A stretch of DNA of 64,000 nucleotides from Flagellimonas oceanensis (GCF_003992595.1 NZ_RZNA01000049.1:62001-126000); one strand, 5' to 3'. Counted from the stretch's first letter, positions 8,274 to 17,326 are shown. Translations and numbers: made by a program. The notes: generated from the letters alone by a model not told the origin.

Positions 8274-9530
8274 TTAAAACTTTCTACCGGGGTCGAATGG
8301 AGCAATATCCATGGACAATTTATCCCCTGAAATGATTTCGGTTACCAATTTGCCGGTAGCCGGACCCAAGCTCCATCCCATCATGGCATGTCCGGTGGCA
8401 ATGGTTACATTGTCAATGTTTTTAGGTCTACCTATATACGGAAGCCCATCGGGAGAAACGGGACGAAGTCCACATTGCGCATTTTTCTTGGCTTCCTCGG
8501 GAAGTCGTAGTCCTTGGTAGTATCCTTCCACCCCTTTTGCAATGGCCTCCACCCTTTCCTTGCGAATGTTATGGTTGATTCCTGAAAACTCCATGGTTCC
8601 CGCAAAACGCGTAAAGCCTTCCATGGGGGTAACAGCAATCTTTTTTTCCATCAAAATGGCGGGCATGGTAATGTTTGTGGGCTCTTCTACATTGATTCTG
8701 TATCCTTTACCTGCTTGCAACGGCAATTTCAAGTTCAATTTTTTTGACAGTTCAGAAGTCCAGGATCCTGCAGCAAAGACCACTTCATCCGCTTTGTAAG
8801 AGGTTTTGTTGGTAGTAACCCCGGTAATTTTATTCCCCGAGACGGACACATCGGTTACAGTTTCATTTTTGTGAAGGGCCACTCCACTTTTATCTAGGTA
8901 CTCCACCATTCTTTTCATGATCAATGGTGGTGTGGTATGCCGGTCACATTCCCAAAGCACGGCTCCCTCAGCATTGAAATCCACATTGGGTTCTATTTGC
9001 CGTAATTCTTCTTTGGACAGGTGTTTGCCTACTAGTCCCATTTCTCCGGCTTTTTCCACCACTTCCATCTCGTGGTCGCGGGCTGCTTCGGTTTGGTAAA
9101 CCATCAATAAGCCTTTATCCCCTATCTCAAAATCCCCCAAGTCGCCTGAAGCCTGGATACCTTCATACAGTTCCCTGCTCAAAAGGTTGATGTCCTTGAT
9201 TACAGGCATGGCCTGCTTCACTTTGGATTGGGTTGAGGACTTTTTAAAATACCATGCCCATTTTATGAAATCAGGATCCAATCTAGGTTTCATATAAAAA
9301 GGGCTGGATGAATTGAACATATACTTCAATCCCTTTGTGATCATGCCAGGTGCGGCCAAGGAAATAATATGGCTTGGAGTGAGGTATCCTGCATTAACAA
9401 AAGAAGCTCCGGATGTAATATCGGATTTATCCAATACAGTTACCCGATGCCCTTCCTTTTGTAAAAAATAAGCGGTGGATAGTCCCACGATACCACCACC
9501 AATTACAATTACACTTTTATTCTTGTCCAT
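8274..9530 (-). CDS. FAD-dependent D-amino acid dehydrogenase (DadA-like)
   Basis: The 418-residue protein starts with a Rossmann dinucleotide fold (VIVIGGGIVGLSTAYFLQKEGHRVTVLDK) and continues with the DAO-family features GASFVNAGYLTPSH, EVVFAAGSWTSELSKKLNLKLPLQAGKGYRI and, near the C-terminus, GLRPVSPDGLPYIGRPKNIDNVTIATGHAMMGWSLGPATGKLVTEII. This layout is typical of DadA, which deaminates D-amino acids to 2-oxo acids and passes electrons to the quinone pool. Related glycine/sarcosine-type oxidases are the alternative. It stands alone on the minus strand; no alanine racemase is adjacent. Confidence 0.88.
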   Translation of the reverse strand: MDKNKSVIVIGGGIVGLSTAYFLQKEGHRVTVLDKSDITSGASFVNAGYLTPSHIISLAAPGMITKGLKYMFNSSSPFYMKPRLDPDFIKWAWYFKKSSTQSKVKQAMPVIKDINLLSRELYEGIQASGDLGDFEIGDKGLLMVYQTEAARDHEMEVVEKAGEMGLVGKHLSKEELRQIEPNVDFNAEGAVLWECDRHTTPPLIMKRMVEYLDKSGVALHKNETVTDVSVSGNKITGVTTNKTSYKADEVVFAAGSWTSELSKKLNLKLPLQAGKGYRINVEEPTNITMPAILMEKKIAVTPMEGFTRFAGTMEFSGINHNIRKERVEAIAKGVEGYYQGLRLPEEAKKNAQCGLRPVSPDGLPYIGRPKNIDNVTIATGHAMMGWSLGPATGKLVTEIISGDKLSMDIAPFDPGRKF

Positions 9531-9616
9531 GTTAATCCTTTAATACCGGTGCAAAATACATAAAGGGCTGAGAATGATAATGCCAAAATTGCGATTTCTT
9601 TATCTAACTTTTTGAC

Positions 9617-9624
9617 TATTTTTG
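9617..9624 (+). promoter_or_regulatory. -7 box (TAnnTTTG) of the M28 peptidase gene
   Basis: TATTTTTG matches the Bacteroidota -7 consensus exactly. Transcription would begin near 9629, only about 3 nt before the first possible ATG (9632) but about 20 nt before the second (9650). This favours the second ATG as the true start. Confidence 0.55.
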
Positions 9625-9649
9625 AAGGATTATGAAAACTTACAGACTA

Positions 9650-11206
9650 ATGAAAAAATTATCCTTATTGGTATTGGGCTTTGCCTTTGCCTGCAATTCC
9701 TCCCAGAAAACAGTTGCGGAGGCCCAACAACCAAAACCGGTAGCCAGCCCGGTATCCTATGCGGAATCCATTACCCAAGAAGATCTTAAAGAGCATTTAT
9801 ACACCTATGCTTCAGATGAGTTTGAGGGAAGGGAAACCGGTACTCCCGGACAAAAAAAGGCCGTAAATTACATTAAGGCACACTATGAATCCTTGGAAAT
9901 TCCACCAGCACAATCAAATGGCGAATATTTTCAAGATGTTCCCTTAGAGGTGTCCAAAGCTCCTGAGGGAAATATGAGCATCAATGGTACATCTTTTGAG
10001 CTTGGCGAACATGTATTGACCTTTTCAGAAGCCAAAGGTGACTACAATAGCATTGTTTACGCTGGATATGGTATAGAAGATGGAGACTATTCGGACTATA
10101 GCGGGATTGATGTAAAAGGGAAATATGTATTGATCAAAGCTGGTGAGCCAGTTGATGAAAATGGCGTATACGATATTTCCGGAAATATGGAACAATCGGT
10201 TTGGAGCAATGCATCCGAAGCAGTAGGCAAGAAACGTGATATTGCCAAAGAAAAAGGGGCTATTGGTGTATTATACTACGATATGTTGAGCTTCCCAAGG
10301 TCCAACAGGTATTTTCAGTATATGAAGAAGAACAATAGTGGTAGAATGAGATTGGCCGATGAAAAGAGTGATGAAGTTCTTATCTACTTGGACGATACCG
10401 CGGTAAAAGCTCTAAAAAGTGATATTGAGGAGGACAATATTCCCAAACTTATTGAGGCTGACATCGAATTGAACATTACGAGCAGCGATGAAAAAATCAA
10501 TTCTGAAAATGTTGTGGCCATTTTAAAAGGTTCCGAAAAACCAGAAGAGTATGTCGTCATTTCTTCCCACTTGGACCATACTGGGATCACTTCCGACGGG
10601 CAAATCAATAACGGTGCCGATGACGATGGTTCCGGTACTGTTTCCTTATTGGAAATTGCAGAGGCCTTTAAAAAGGCTGCTAATGAAGGCAATGGTCCAA
10701 AACGTTCCATAGTGTTCTTACATGTTACCGGAGAAGAAAAAGGACTTTTAGGTTCTAGATATTATACCGATGTCGACCCTATTTTCCCTTTGGAAAACAC
10801 TGTTGTGGACCTTAACATTGATATGATTGGACGTATCGACCCCAACTATGAAGGAGCTAGAAACTATTTGTATTTGATAGGTTCCGATAAATTGAGTACC
10901 GAATTGCACAATCTATCCGAAGAGGTAAATAATCAATATACCAACATTGAGTTTGATTACACATACAATGATGAGAACGACCCGAACCGTTTTTATTACC
11001 GAAGTGATCACTACAATTTTGCCAAAAACAATATTCCGATCATATTCTATTTCAATGGTACCCACGCGGACTATCATAGACCAAGCGACACACCTGACAA
11101 GATAAATTATGATCTCTTGGAAAACCGTTCAAGACTTATTTTCTATACAGCATGGGAAATAGCCAACAGACCCAACAGATTGGTAGTCGACAAGGCCGCT
11201 GATTAA
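9650..11206 (+). CDS. M28 family zinc aminopeptidase, lipoprotein
   Basis: The product is a lipid-anchored peptidase with a short lipoprotein signal ending in a lipobox-like FAFAC (MKKLSLLVLGFAFAC). A PA-like insert (about residues 130-260, YAGYGIEDGDYSDYSGIDVKGKYVLIKAGEP) precedes the M28 domain. Zinc ligands can be read in order: SHLDHTG (His), NGADDDGSG (Asp), TGEEKGLLGS (catalytic Glu plus ligand), NIDMIGR (Asp) and RSDHYNF (His). Members hydrolyse peptides in the periplasm or at the cell surface. I chose the ATG at 9650 over 9632 because the signal peptide is then compact and the -7 box lies too close to the first ATG. Confidence 0.9.
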   Translation: MKKLSLLVLGFAFACNSSQKTVAEAQQPKPVASPVSYAESITQEDLKEHLYTYASDEFEGRETGTPGQKKAVNYIKAHYESLEIPPAQSNGEYFQDVPLEVSKAPEGNMSINGTSFELGEHVLTFSEAKGDYNSIVYAGYGIEDGDYSDYSGIDVKGKYVLIKAGEPVDENGVYDISGNMEQSVWSNASEAVGKKRDIAKEKGAIGVLYYDMLSFPRSNRYFQYMKKNNSGRMRLADEKSDEVLIYLDDTAVKALKSDIEEDNIPKLIEADIELNITSSDEKINSENVVAILKGSEKPEEYVVISSHLDHTGITSDGQINNGADDDGSGTVSLLEIAEAFKKAANEGNGPKRSIVFLHVTGEEKGLLGSRYYTDVDPIFPLENTVVDLNIDMIGRIDPNYEGARNYLYLIGSDKLSTELHNLSEEVNNQYTNIEFDYTYNDENDPNRFYYRSDHYNFAKNNIPIIFYFNGTHADYHRPSDTPDKINYDLLENRSRLIFYTAWEIANRPNRLVVDKAAD

Positions 11207-11230
11207 AAAGCCAAGATTCAAAAAAGTAAA

Positions 11231-11257
11231 AGCCCTCAATACCTGAGGGCTTTTTTT
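11231..11257 (+). terminator. Rho-independent terminator of the M28 peptidase gene
   Basis: AGCCCTCA pairs perfectly with TGAGGGCT around a 5-nt loop and runs into seven T residues, 24 nt after the stop codon. Confidence 0.9.
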
Positions 11258-11274
11258 ATGTGATCGTTTTTAAA

Positions 11275-11308
11275 ACAAAAAATCCCAAACCAGAAGGCTT
11301 GGGATTTT
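11275..11308 (-). terminator. Rho-independent terminator of tRNA-His
   Basis: On the minus strand AAAATCCCAA and TTGGGATTTT form a stem around about 13 nt that also holds a short GCC/GGT pairing. It is followed by a T run and lies just 3' of the tRNA gene. Confidence 0.75.
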
Positions 11309-11319
11309 ACAAACTCAAG

Positions 11320-11394
11320 GGTGGAAGACCGGGTTCGAACCGGCGACCTCTGGAACCACAATCCAGCGCTCTAACCAGCTGAGCTACAACCACC
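11320..11394 (-). tRNA. tRNA-His (anticodon GUG)
   Basis: The minus strand reads GTGGTTGTAGCTCAGCTGG..., with a complete D arm, the anticodon stem CTGGA/TCCAG around TTGTGGT (anticodon GTG) and a T arm GCCGG-TTCGAAC-CCGGT. An extra 5' G at position -1 faces the discriminator C73, as expected for tRNA-His. CCA is not encoded. The acceptor stem has two adjacent U-U oppositions (5' GTGGTTG against CTTCCAC), noted separately under findings. Confidence 0.93.
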
Positions 11395-11658
11395 ATTTAA
11401 AGCGGATGCAAAAATACTTTTTTGTAATGATTCAACCAAAATATTTTTCAAATTACATCAATTTATTCTCATATAGTAGATTCGCTCCCGTTCTGTTTTC
11501 TTTTAACTCACTGGCAACTAACATTAAAAGTTGAACAGTACAATTTACCGTTAAAATGCACGTTTTTAAGACCAAACACACATTTTTGGGCATTTCACAA
11601 CAATTAATTCCCAAAACGGTGTTCCGAAATTATTTTTACAACAAATATTTTCAACTGG
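11395..11658. other. A+T-rich intergenic region between tRNA-His and the TPR kinase
   Basis: No ORF or RNA gene could be recognised. The left end holds the tRNA-His promoter. Upstream of the kinase there are A/T runs and TATTTTTA-like near-matches to the -7 box but no exact TAnnTTTG, so the kinase promoter stays unassigned. Confidence 0.6.
11409..11439 (-). promoter_or_regulatory. Promoter of tRNA-His (TTG-N20-TAnnTTTG)
   Basis: On the minus strand a TTG is followed after exactly 20 nt by TATTTTTG, a complete Bacteroidota sigma-70-type promoter. The predicted transcription start leaves a leader of roughly 10 nt before the tRNA. Confidence 0.75.
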
Positions 11659-13752
11659 GTGTTGTCAGAAAAAAACTTCGTAATCAACCGTAAAGCCTCA
11701 TTAGTTTCACTAGTGCTTTGCACCCTTATGTTTACAGTGACCATCACTGCTTTAGGGCAATCTTCCAATGAAAGGGATAGCTTGGCCTATAAACTACAAC
11801 GCCTCGAATCAACCCATCGTTTCAATCCCAAAGACACTACCCACATCAATTTGCTAGTGGACCTTGCTTTTTCTTACCAATATCTGGACAGCGACAGCCT
11901 ATACTCGGTGGCAAACAGAGCCTTGGAATACAGTAGAAAAATAAATTATGCCCATGGCATAATAGGTGGTTTGAATGCGCTGGGAACTTATCATTACAAT
12001 AAAGGGAACAGGGAAAAATCCATGCCCATGTTCAAGGAGGCCCTTGAGCTTGCAACAGAGGTAAATGATATAGATTCGGAATTGTCCATCATAAATACCA
12101 TGGCCCAAAACTATAGTTTTGAAGGAAACTATGCCGAAGCACTGAACCTTAACCTAAAGGGCATTGACCTGGCCAGAAAAATCGAGGATGAATCTACCCT
12201 TTCTGTGCTCAATGAAAATATAGCTGGACTATACGCCGACCAAAAAGACTTTAAAAATGCATTGATGTTTTATGACACTGTGCAGAAATTCAACAGAAGG
12301 TTGGGCGACGAAGTCGTGGATGCAGAAACGCAAAGTAACATGGCATCGCTATATAAAGATGCAAAGGATTATAAAAATGCGATGTTCAACATCAATCGGA
12401 GCATCAGTACCTTCGAAAAACATAAAATTTACGATTGGTTGGCCTATGCCTACCAGGTAAAGGGAGACATTTACCTCGATCAGAAAAAGTACAAATGGGC
12501 TTTATATTGGTACGACCAGAGCGATATGCTCTTCAAACACCAAATTGAGGATGATCGAATTAAAATTCAGTTGATGAATGGAATGGCCAAAGTATACTTC
12601 GGCTTAGAAAGGGACAGTCTCTCATTGGAATATGCCAAAAAGGGGCTTACACTTTCCAATAAAATCAAATCGTTGCAAGGGCAGATTGATTGTTCAGAGA
12701 CATTGTACAAGGTTTACAAAAAGAACGGGGAAACCCCAGAAGCTTTGGCTTATCTGGAAACCTTCAAAACGTTGTCTGATTCGCTGTTCATGGACAAGAA
12801 CAAGCAAAGCTTATCTCTTCTCGAAACCAAATTACACTACGAGCAGGAAAAGCAAGAATTAATAGAAGCCAATGAAGAAGCCCTTGCCAAACAACGTAAT
12901 TACATCTATTTTACCGTAATCGTACTTCTGATTCTGACCATTATCACTTTTGTAATCCGAAGAAGTGAGAATATCCAGAAAAAATTGAACAAAGAACTCA
13001 AGGATAAATCACAAGCGGTAATCCAAAGAGAGTCACAACTTCATGAAATCAACAAAACCAATACAAAGTTGTTCTCAATTATTGGGCACGACCTCAGGGG
13101 ACCTATTGGTGGTTTACAAAGTATTCTGAAAATGTTTACCGATGGGGACATTTCCACAAAAGAGCTGGTCTCGTTTATTCCAAAACTTAAAACAGATGTC
13201 GACAATATATCCTTTACCTTGAACAACCTGTTATCCTGGGGATTGAACCAACTTAACGGTGTTGTGACCAAACCTAAACGGGTATCCTTGTCTTACCTTG
13301 TGAGCAATAATATTCAATTGTTATCTGAGATTGCGAAAAGTAAATCCATCAAGATCATCAACCAACTTCCTGAAAACCCTCGTATTTGGGCCGATAACAA
13401 CCAAATTGACATCGTTATCCGAAATTTACTGAGCAATGCCATAAAATTTACCCCTGAAAATGGTCTTATCACTATTGGCGCCGAAGAGAAATCGGGCATG
13501 TGGCAGATATCCGTTCGTGACACAGGTATCGGGATGACGGCTGAAATGCAACGTTCCGTTTTCAAGGATTCATCCAACATTACCACTTACGGTACCAACA
13601 ATGAGAAAGGTACAGGGTTAGGCCTCTCGCTATGCAAGGAAATGGTCCATAAAAACAATGGGGAAATTTGGGTGGATAGCGTTCCGCGTAAGGGAACCAC
13701 CTTCTACTTTACCGTTCCTAAAGCACAGAGTAGGTACCAAAAAGCGTCTTGA
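11659..13752 (+). CDS. TPR-containing sensor histidine kinase
   Basis: The 697-residue protein has an N-terminal signal/anchor (LVSLVLCTLMFTVTITALG), about six TPR units in the periplasmic part (for example YSFEGNYAEALNLNLKGIDLARK), a membrane helix near 412-430 (YIYFTVIVLLILTIITFVI), a coiled coil and a kinase core. The phospho-acceptor His is at about residue 477 in IGHDLRGPIG. The N box reads IVIRNLLSNAIKFTPENG, with G boxes VRDTGIGM and KGTGLGLSLCKEMV. No response regulator adjoins it, so its target is unknown. The start codon is GTG (or the following TTG). The stop touches that of the convergent bshB1 gene. An intact relative of the pseudogene at 35.5 kb, but with a different kinase type. 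Confidence 0.9.
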   Translation: MLSEKNFVINRKASLVSLVLCTLMFTVTITALGQSSNERDSLAYKLQRLESTHRFNPKDTTHINLLVDLAFSYQYLDSDSLYSVANRALEYSRKINYAHGIIGGLNALGTYHYNKGNREKSMPMFKEALELATEVNDIDSELSIINTMAQNYSFEGNYAEALNLNLKGIDLARKIEDESTLSVLNENIAGLYADQKDFKNALMFYDTVQKFNRRLGDEVVDAETQSNMASLYKDAKDYKNAMFNINRSISTFEKHKIYDWLAYAYQVKGDIYLDQKKYKWALYWYDQSDMLFKHQIEDDRIKIQLMNGMAKVYFGLERDSLSLEYAKKGLTLSNKIKSLQGQIDCSETLYKVYKKNGETPEALAYLETFKTLSDSLFMDKNKQSLSLLETKLHYEQEKQELIEANEEALAKQRNYIYFTVIVLLILTIITFVIRRSENIQKKLNKELKDKSQAVIQRESQLHEINKTNTKLFSIIGHDLRGPIGGLQSILKMFTDGDISTKELVSFIPKLKTDVDNISFTLNNLLSWGLNQLNGVVTKPKRVSLSYLVSNNIQLLSEIAKSKSIKIINQLPENPRIWADNNQIDIVIRNLLSNAIKFTPENGLITIGAEEKSGMWQISVRDTGIGMTAEMQRSVFKDSSNITTYGTNNEKGTGLGLSLCKEMVHKNNGEIWVDSVPRKGTTFYFTVPKAQSRYQKAS

Positions 13753-14475
13753 TCAAATTAGATCATCAAGACTGTCCACTCCAACATATCGTTCCACTGT
13801 AAAACCTTCAGCGTACTCCACGCCAATCAACCTGCCTAAATCCCTGGCTCTGTAGATGACACTGTCCGTAAAGTTTTTACTGCTGATGGGTGTCTCTGGC
13901 TCGTCGCTATCAGGGTCAAAGAATTGTGAACCGTAGGCCATTATAGCATCGGTTTTCGTTTCTATAAATCCTGATACATCCACGGCAAAATCGGGTTCCA
14001 GGTTTTTCCATTGAATAAAATGATAGACCAATTTCGGCCTCCAGACTTCTTGCCATGCATCATCCCCGTCCATTTTGGTGTCTATTTTCATCAATCCGCT
14101 CAAAAAGCAGGCATCACTGACCAGTTTACTGCCTTTTCCATGATCAATATGACGGTCTTCGATAGCATTACAGAGCACAATTTCTGGTCGATATTTTCGA
14201 ATGATTTTGATGAGTTCCAACTGATGCTCCTTGTCGTTCACAAAAAATCCATCGGCAAACTCCATGTTTTCACGAACGGCTACACCCAAAATTTCGGCTG
14301 CTTTTGCCGCTTCTCTGTCCCTTATTTCGGCAGAGCCCCGGGTTCCGAGTTCGCCACGGGTCAAATCCACTATCCCTACCTTTTTTCCTCTGGAAACTTC
14401 TTTTGCTATGGTGGCCCCTGCCCCAAGTTCGGCATCATCTGGATGCGCTCCGAATACTAAAATGTCTAATTTCAT
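13753..14475 (-). CDS. bshB1: BshB1, bacillithiol biosynthesis deacetylase
   Basis: The 240-residue LmbE/PIG-L deacetylase removes acetyl from GlcNAc-malate to give GlcN-malate, the second step of bacillithiol synthesis. The zinc motif AHPDDAELGAG near the N-terminus, TRGELGTRGS, and EDRHIDHGKGS with the third ligand His are all present, and the length and MKLDILVFGAHPDDAE start are typical of BshB1. It lies 7 nt downstream of a trans-sulfuration gene, which makes sense because bacillithiol needs cysteine. bshA and bshC are not in the window. Confidence 0.92.
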   Translation of the reverse strand: MKLDILVFGAHPDDAELGAGATIAKEVSRGKKVGIVDLTRGELGTRGSAEIRDREAAKAAEILGVAVRENMEFADGFFVNDKEHQLELIKIIRKYRPEIVLCNAIEDRHIDHGKGSKLVSDACFLSGLMKIDTKMDGDDAWQEVWRPKLVYHFIQWKNLEPDFAVDVSGFIETKTDAIMAYGSQFFDPDSDEPETPISSKNFTDSVIYRARDLGRLIGVEYAEGFTVERYVGVDSLDDLI

Positions 14476-14482
14476 ATAAATA

Positions 14483-15652
14483 TTACGCCGTAACGGTCAT
14501 GGATTTTACTTTGGCTATCGCCTGTTCAATATCCGCTATTAAATCTTCCGTTTCCTCAATGCCTAGAGAAAAACGAATCAACGAGTCCTTTATCCCTTGT
14601 TTGGCCCTGTCTTCCGGACTCATCAATGCATGGGAGGTTTGGGTCGGAGAAAGCATGGTGCTTTCAATCCCTGCCAAACTCATGGATGGTTTTATCAATT
14701 TCAATTCCTTAAAGAAAAGGGATGCATCTATTTCTGGTTTCAATTCAAAAGAAAGCATACCTCCAAAACCCTTCATCTGTGATTTGGCCAGTTCGTGCCC
14801 TGGATGGTCTTTAAGTCCAGGATAATACACATGGTCCACATCATCACTTTGACTCAAATAGGTGGCCATTTGCATTGCATTCTCATTTTGGGCCTTCACA
14901 CGGATGGCCATCGTTTTTAAGCTTCGTTCCAAAAGCCAAACCGTATAATCGCTCAGGCTTCCACCAAAACAAATCCCTGTTTGCCAAACCTCTTCCATAT
15001 GCTCTTGAGATGCGGCAACAACACCGGCACAGATATCGGAATGTCCTCCCATATATTTGGTGGCACTGTGGACTATCACATCAATTCCAAAATCAATTGG
15101 ATTCTGATTGATGGGACTTGCAAAGGTATTGTCGATCATGGAAAGGATTCCTTTCTTTTTGGCCAAATCGGCCACTCCTTTTACATCAGTAATGGTCAAC
15201 AATGGGTTCGATGGTGTTTCCAAATACAGCACTTTGGTATTTGGTTTGATTTCTTTTTCAAAATCTTCAACCTCCCATCCTGTAGTAAAGGAATATTCGA
15301 TGCCAAATCTTTCAAATTGACTCACAGCAAAATGGTAGGTTCCCCCATAAATGGTCTGCTGTAGCACCACATGATCTCCAGCTTGAAGAAATGCCATCAA
15401 TGCTGTGCTGATAGCTGCCATTCCGCTACCAAAAATCAAAGCAGCCTCGGTATGCTCCAAGGCTGCCAGTTTTTTACCCAACGCTTCTTGATTGGGCGTA
15501 TTGTAATATCTAGGGTATCTTTTTACCGCTACGTCCTCAAATTGGTACGATGAACTCATGTACAAAGGAGACACTGCCCCTTTGAATTCCTTGTCCTCCA
15601 ACTCGCCAACGTGGGTACAGATGGTATTCAATCCTTTTTTATCCTCGTTCAT
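14483..15652 (-). CDS. Trans-sulfuration PLP enzyme (cystathionine gamma-synthase / gamma-lyase family)
   Basis: This 389-residue Cys/Met metabolism PLP enzyme shows YNTPNQEALGKKLAALE, the cofactor region FGSGMAAISTALMAFLQAGDHV, IDNTFASPINQNP and the PLP-binding lysine in HSATKYMGGHSDICAGVV. The GIESTMLSPTQTSHA segment near the C-terminus binds the substrate carboxylate. The family covers cystathionine gamma-synthase, gamma-lyase, O-succinyl/acetylhomoserine sulfhydrylase and methionine gamma-lyase, and sequence reading alone does not separate them. Co-orientation with bshB1 is consistent with a cysteine-supplying lyase, but that is inference. Confidence 0.87.
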   Translation of the reverse strand: MNEDKKGLNTICTHVGELEDKEFKGAVSPLYMSSSYQFEDVAVKRYPRYYNTPNQEALGKKLAALEHTEAALIFGSGMAAISTALMAFLQAGDHVVLQQTIYGGTYHFAVSQFERFGIEYSFTTGWEVEDFEKEIKPNTKVLYLETPSNPLLTITDVKGVADLAKKKGILSMIDNTFASPINQNPIDFGIDVIVHSATKYMGGHSDICAGVVAASQEHMEEVWQTGICFGGSLSDYTVWLLERSLKTMAIRVKAQNENAMQMATYLSQSDDVDHVYYPGLKDHPGHELAKSQMKGFGGMLSFELKPEIDASLFFKELKLIKPSMSLAGIESTMLSPTQTSHALMSPEDRAKQGIKDSLIRFSLGIEETEDLIADIEQAIAKVKSMTVTA

Positions 15653-15686
15653 GTTGGTTTTCTTTAGGATAAAGATACGAAACCCA

Positions 15687-17096
15687 TCATACTTGGACTT
15701 TCTTCCATTTTCCTTTTTTAAACCATATCATGGCCAAAACTGCCAACATTACTTCTGCCAAGGTAATGGCTATGAAAACACCTGTTGCACCCCACCCCAG
15801 AACCAAAGCTGAAATATAGGCCAATGGCAATTGAAAGAACCAGAACGAAATCAAATTGATCTTGGTGGGAGTACGGGTATCCCCTGCTCCATTGAAAGCT
15901 TGTGTCACTACCATACCATAGGCATAGAAAATATACCCGATGGCAATCACTTGAAGACAAAGTGCTCCGCTCTTTACCACCTCCGGCGTTGTATTGAACC
16001 AAGAAATAATGGTGTTCGCAAAGATAAGATACCCCAAGGAAACCGTGCCCATGAAATAGGCGTTGTATTTCCCCGTTTTCCAAACGGATTGCTCAGCCCT
16101 ATCGGGTTGTTTGGCTCCAAGATTTTGACCAACCAAGGTTGCTGCTGCGTTGCTCATACCCCAAGATGGCATTAAAGTGAACATCATTACACGAATGGCA
16201 ATGGTGTACCCTGCCAATACTTCGCTTCCGAACTCGGACATGATTCGCATAAGGAAAATCCAACTCGAAGTCCCAATCAGGAACTGGGCGATTCCACCCA
16301 ATGAAACTTTGATCAAATTGAGCATTACCTTTAAGTTCAATACCAAATCCTTGGCCGCCAATTTGATTTTTCCCCAACCGAAGAATAAAATTCCCAATTG
16401 AAAGAGTACAGCCGTTCCCCTACCGATATTGGTAGCTACCGCTGCACCTTTTACGCCCATTTCAGGAATAGGTCCAAAACCGAAGATAAACATGGGGTCC
16501 AAAATGATATTGAGTCCATTGGAAAGTACCAAGGCCCACATGGCTATGGATGCATTCCCCGCGCCGCGGAAAATGGCATTGATCAAGAACAAGAGCACTA
16601 CGGTAATGTTTCCTCCAATCAAAAATTGAGTATACCCATATCCGTCAGCAATCAGGTCGGGTTCGGCACCCATGAGGGCCAAGATATCCTTAGCATAAAT
16701 AATACCAATGATTCCGATGGTTATGGAAATTACCACGCCCAAACTAATGGCCTGTATGGCTGCAATACGTGCCCCGTCCACGTCTTTTTCTCCGATCCTA
16801 CGCGCCACAACTGCGGTGGCAGCCATGCTGAGCCCAATGGCCAACGCATAAACCAGCGTGATAACGGATTCTGTCAATCCGATGGTCGCCACGGCATTCA
16901 CGCTTACTTTGGAGACATAGGCAATGTCCACCAGCGCAAAAATGGATTCCATGAGCATTTCCAAAATCATGGGAATGGAAAGCATGAAAATGGCCTTTCG
17001 GATGCTTCCAGAAGTAAATTCTGTCTCTTTACCGGAAATGGCTATCCAGAAATATTGAATGAATTTTTTAAATGAATTTGTATGTTGATGAGTCAT
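15687..17096 (-). CDS. MATE family efflux transporter
   Basis: About 12 membrane helices in two homologous halves make up this 469-residue protein. MATE hallmarks are AIFMLSIPMILEMLMESIFALVDIAYVSKVSVNAVATIGLTES near the start, GNASIAMWALVLSNGLNIILDPMFIFG, and AATLVGQNLGAKQPDRAEQS opening the second half. MATE proteins export cationic drugs or metabolites in exchange for Na+ or H+. Substrate is unknown. The ORF track begins with a TTG at 17102; I prefer the ATG at 17096 (MTHQHTNSF). The mRNA leader is strongly self-complementary right up to this start, which suggests post-transcriptional control. Confidence 0.9.
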   Translation of the reverse strand: MTHQHTNSFKKFIQYFWIAISGKETEFTSGSIRKAIFMLSIPMILEMLMESIFALVDIAYVSKVSVNAVATIGLTESVITLVYALAIGLSMAATAVVARRIGEKDVDGARIAAIQAISLGVVISITIGIIGIIYAKDILALMGAEPDLIADGYGYTQFLIGGNITVVLLFLINAIFRGAGNASIAMWALVLSNGLNIILDPMFIFGFGPIPEMGVKGAAVATNIGRGTAVLFQLGILFFGWGKIKLAAKDLVLNLKVMLNLIKVSLGGIAQFLIGTSSWIFLMRIMSEFGSEVLAGYTIAIRVMMFTLMPSWGMSNAAATLVGQNLGAKQPDRAEQSVWKTGKYNAYFMGTVSLGYLIFANTIISWFNTTPEVVKSGALCLQVIAIGYIFYAYGMVVTQAFNGAGDTRTPTKINLISFWFFQLPLAYISALVLGWGATGVFIAITLAEVMLAVLAMIWFKKGKWKKVQV

Positions 17097-17101
17097 TATC
17101 A

Positions 17102-17208
17102 AAGAATTATGTGTGGAAAAAGTAAGTCAATGTCGGATTCGCCGAGGGAGTTTCGGTTACTGGATCGGCCCTCGGCCAATGGTGACATCTATCGTGTACA
17201 TAATTCTT
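17102..17208 (-). promoter_or_regulatory. Nested inverted-repeat leader element upstream of the MATE gene
   Basis: Three nested pairings can be read: an 11-bp outer stem AAGAATTATGT/ACATAATTCTT (17102-17112 with 17198-17208), a 5-bp stem ATGTC/GACAT (17130-17134 with 17184-17188) and an 8-bp GC-rich stem GCCGAGGG/CCCTCGGC (17141-17148 with 17169-17176) closing a 20-nt loop. The outer helix ends 5 nt before the MATE ATG and would include its ribosome-binding region. A near-consensus -7 box (CATATTTG on the minus strand, 17226-17233) lies just upstream. This fits a cis-regulatory RNA of no class I recognise. A miniature inverted-repeat element is the main alternative. Confidence 0.5.
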
Positions 17209-17326
17209 GTTACTTCATGATGATGCAAATATGCGAAAAAATCCTATATATTATTCATTTTTTTTCATTTACTAGCCCACTCCTTGTCCCTACCTTCGTC
17301 CATACCAACTTAAATAATTCAAAATA

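Noticed and set aside
16398-17075. 225-codon ORF opposite the MATE gene (and other long plus-strand ORFs such as 1226-1642 and 39920-40156 on the minus strand)
   Set aside because: They lie fully inside confident genes, lack recognisable motifs and show antisense-type composition (clusters of H, N, G, Q); they are shadows.
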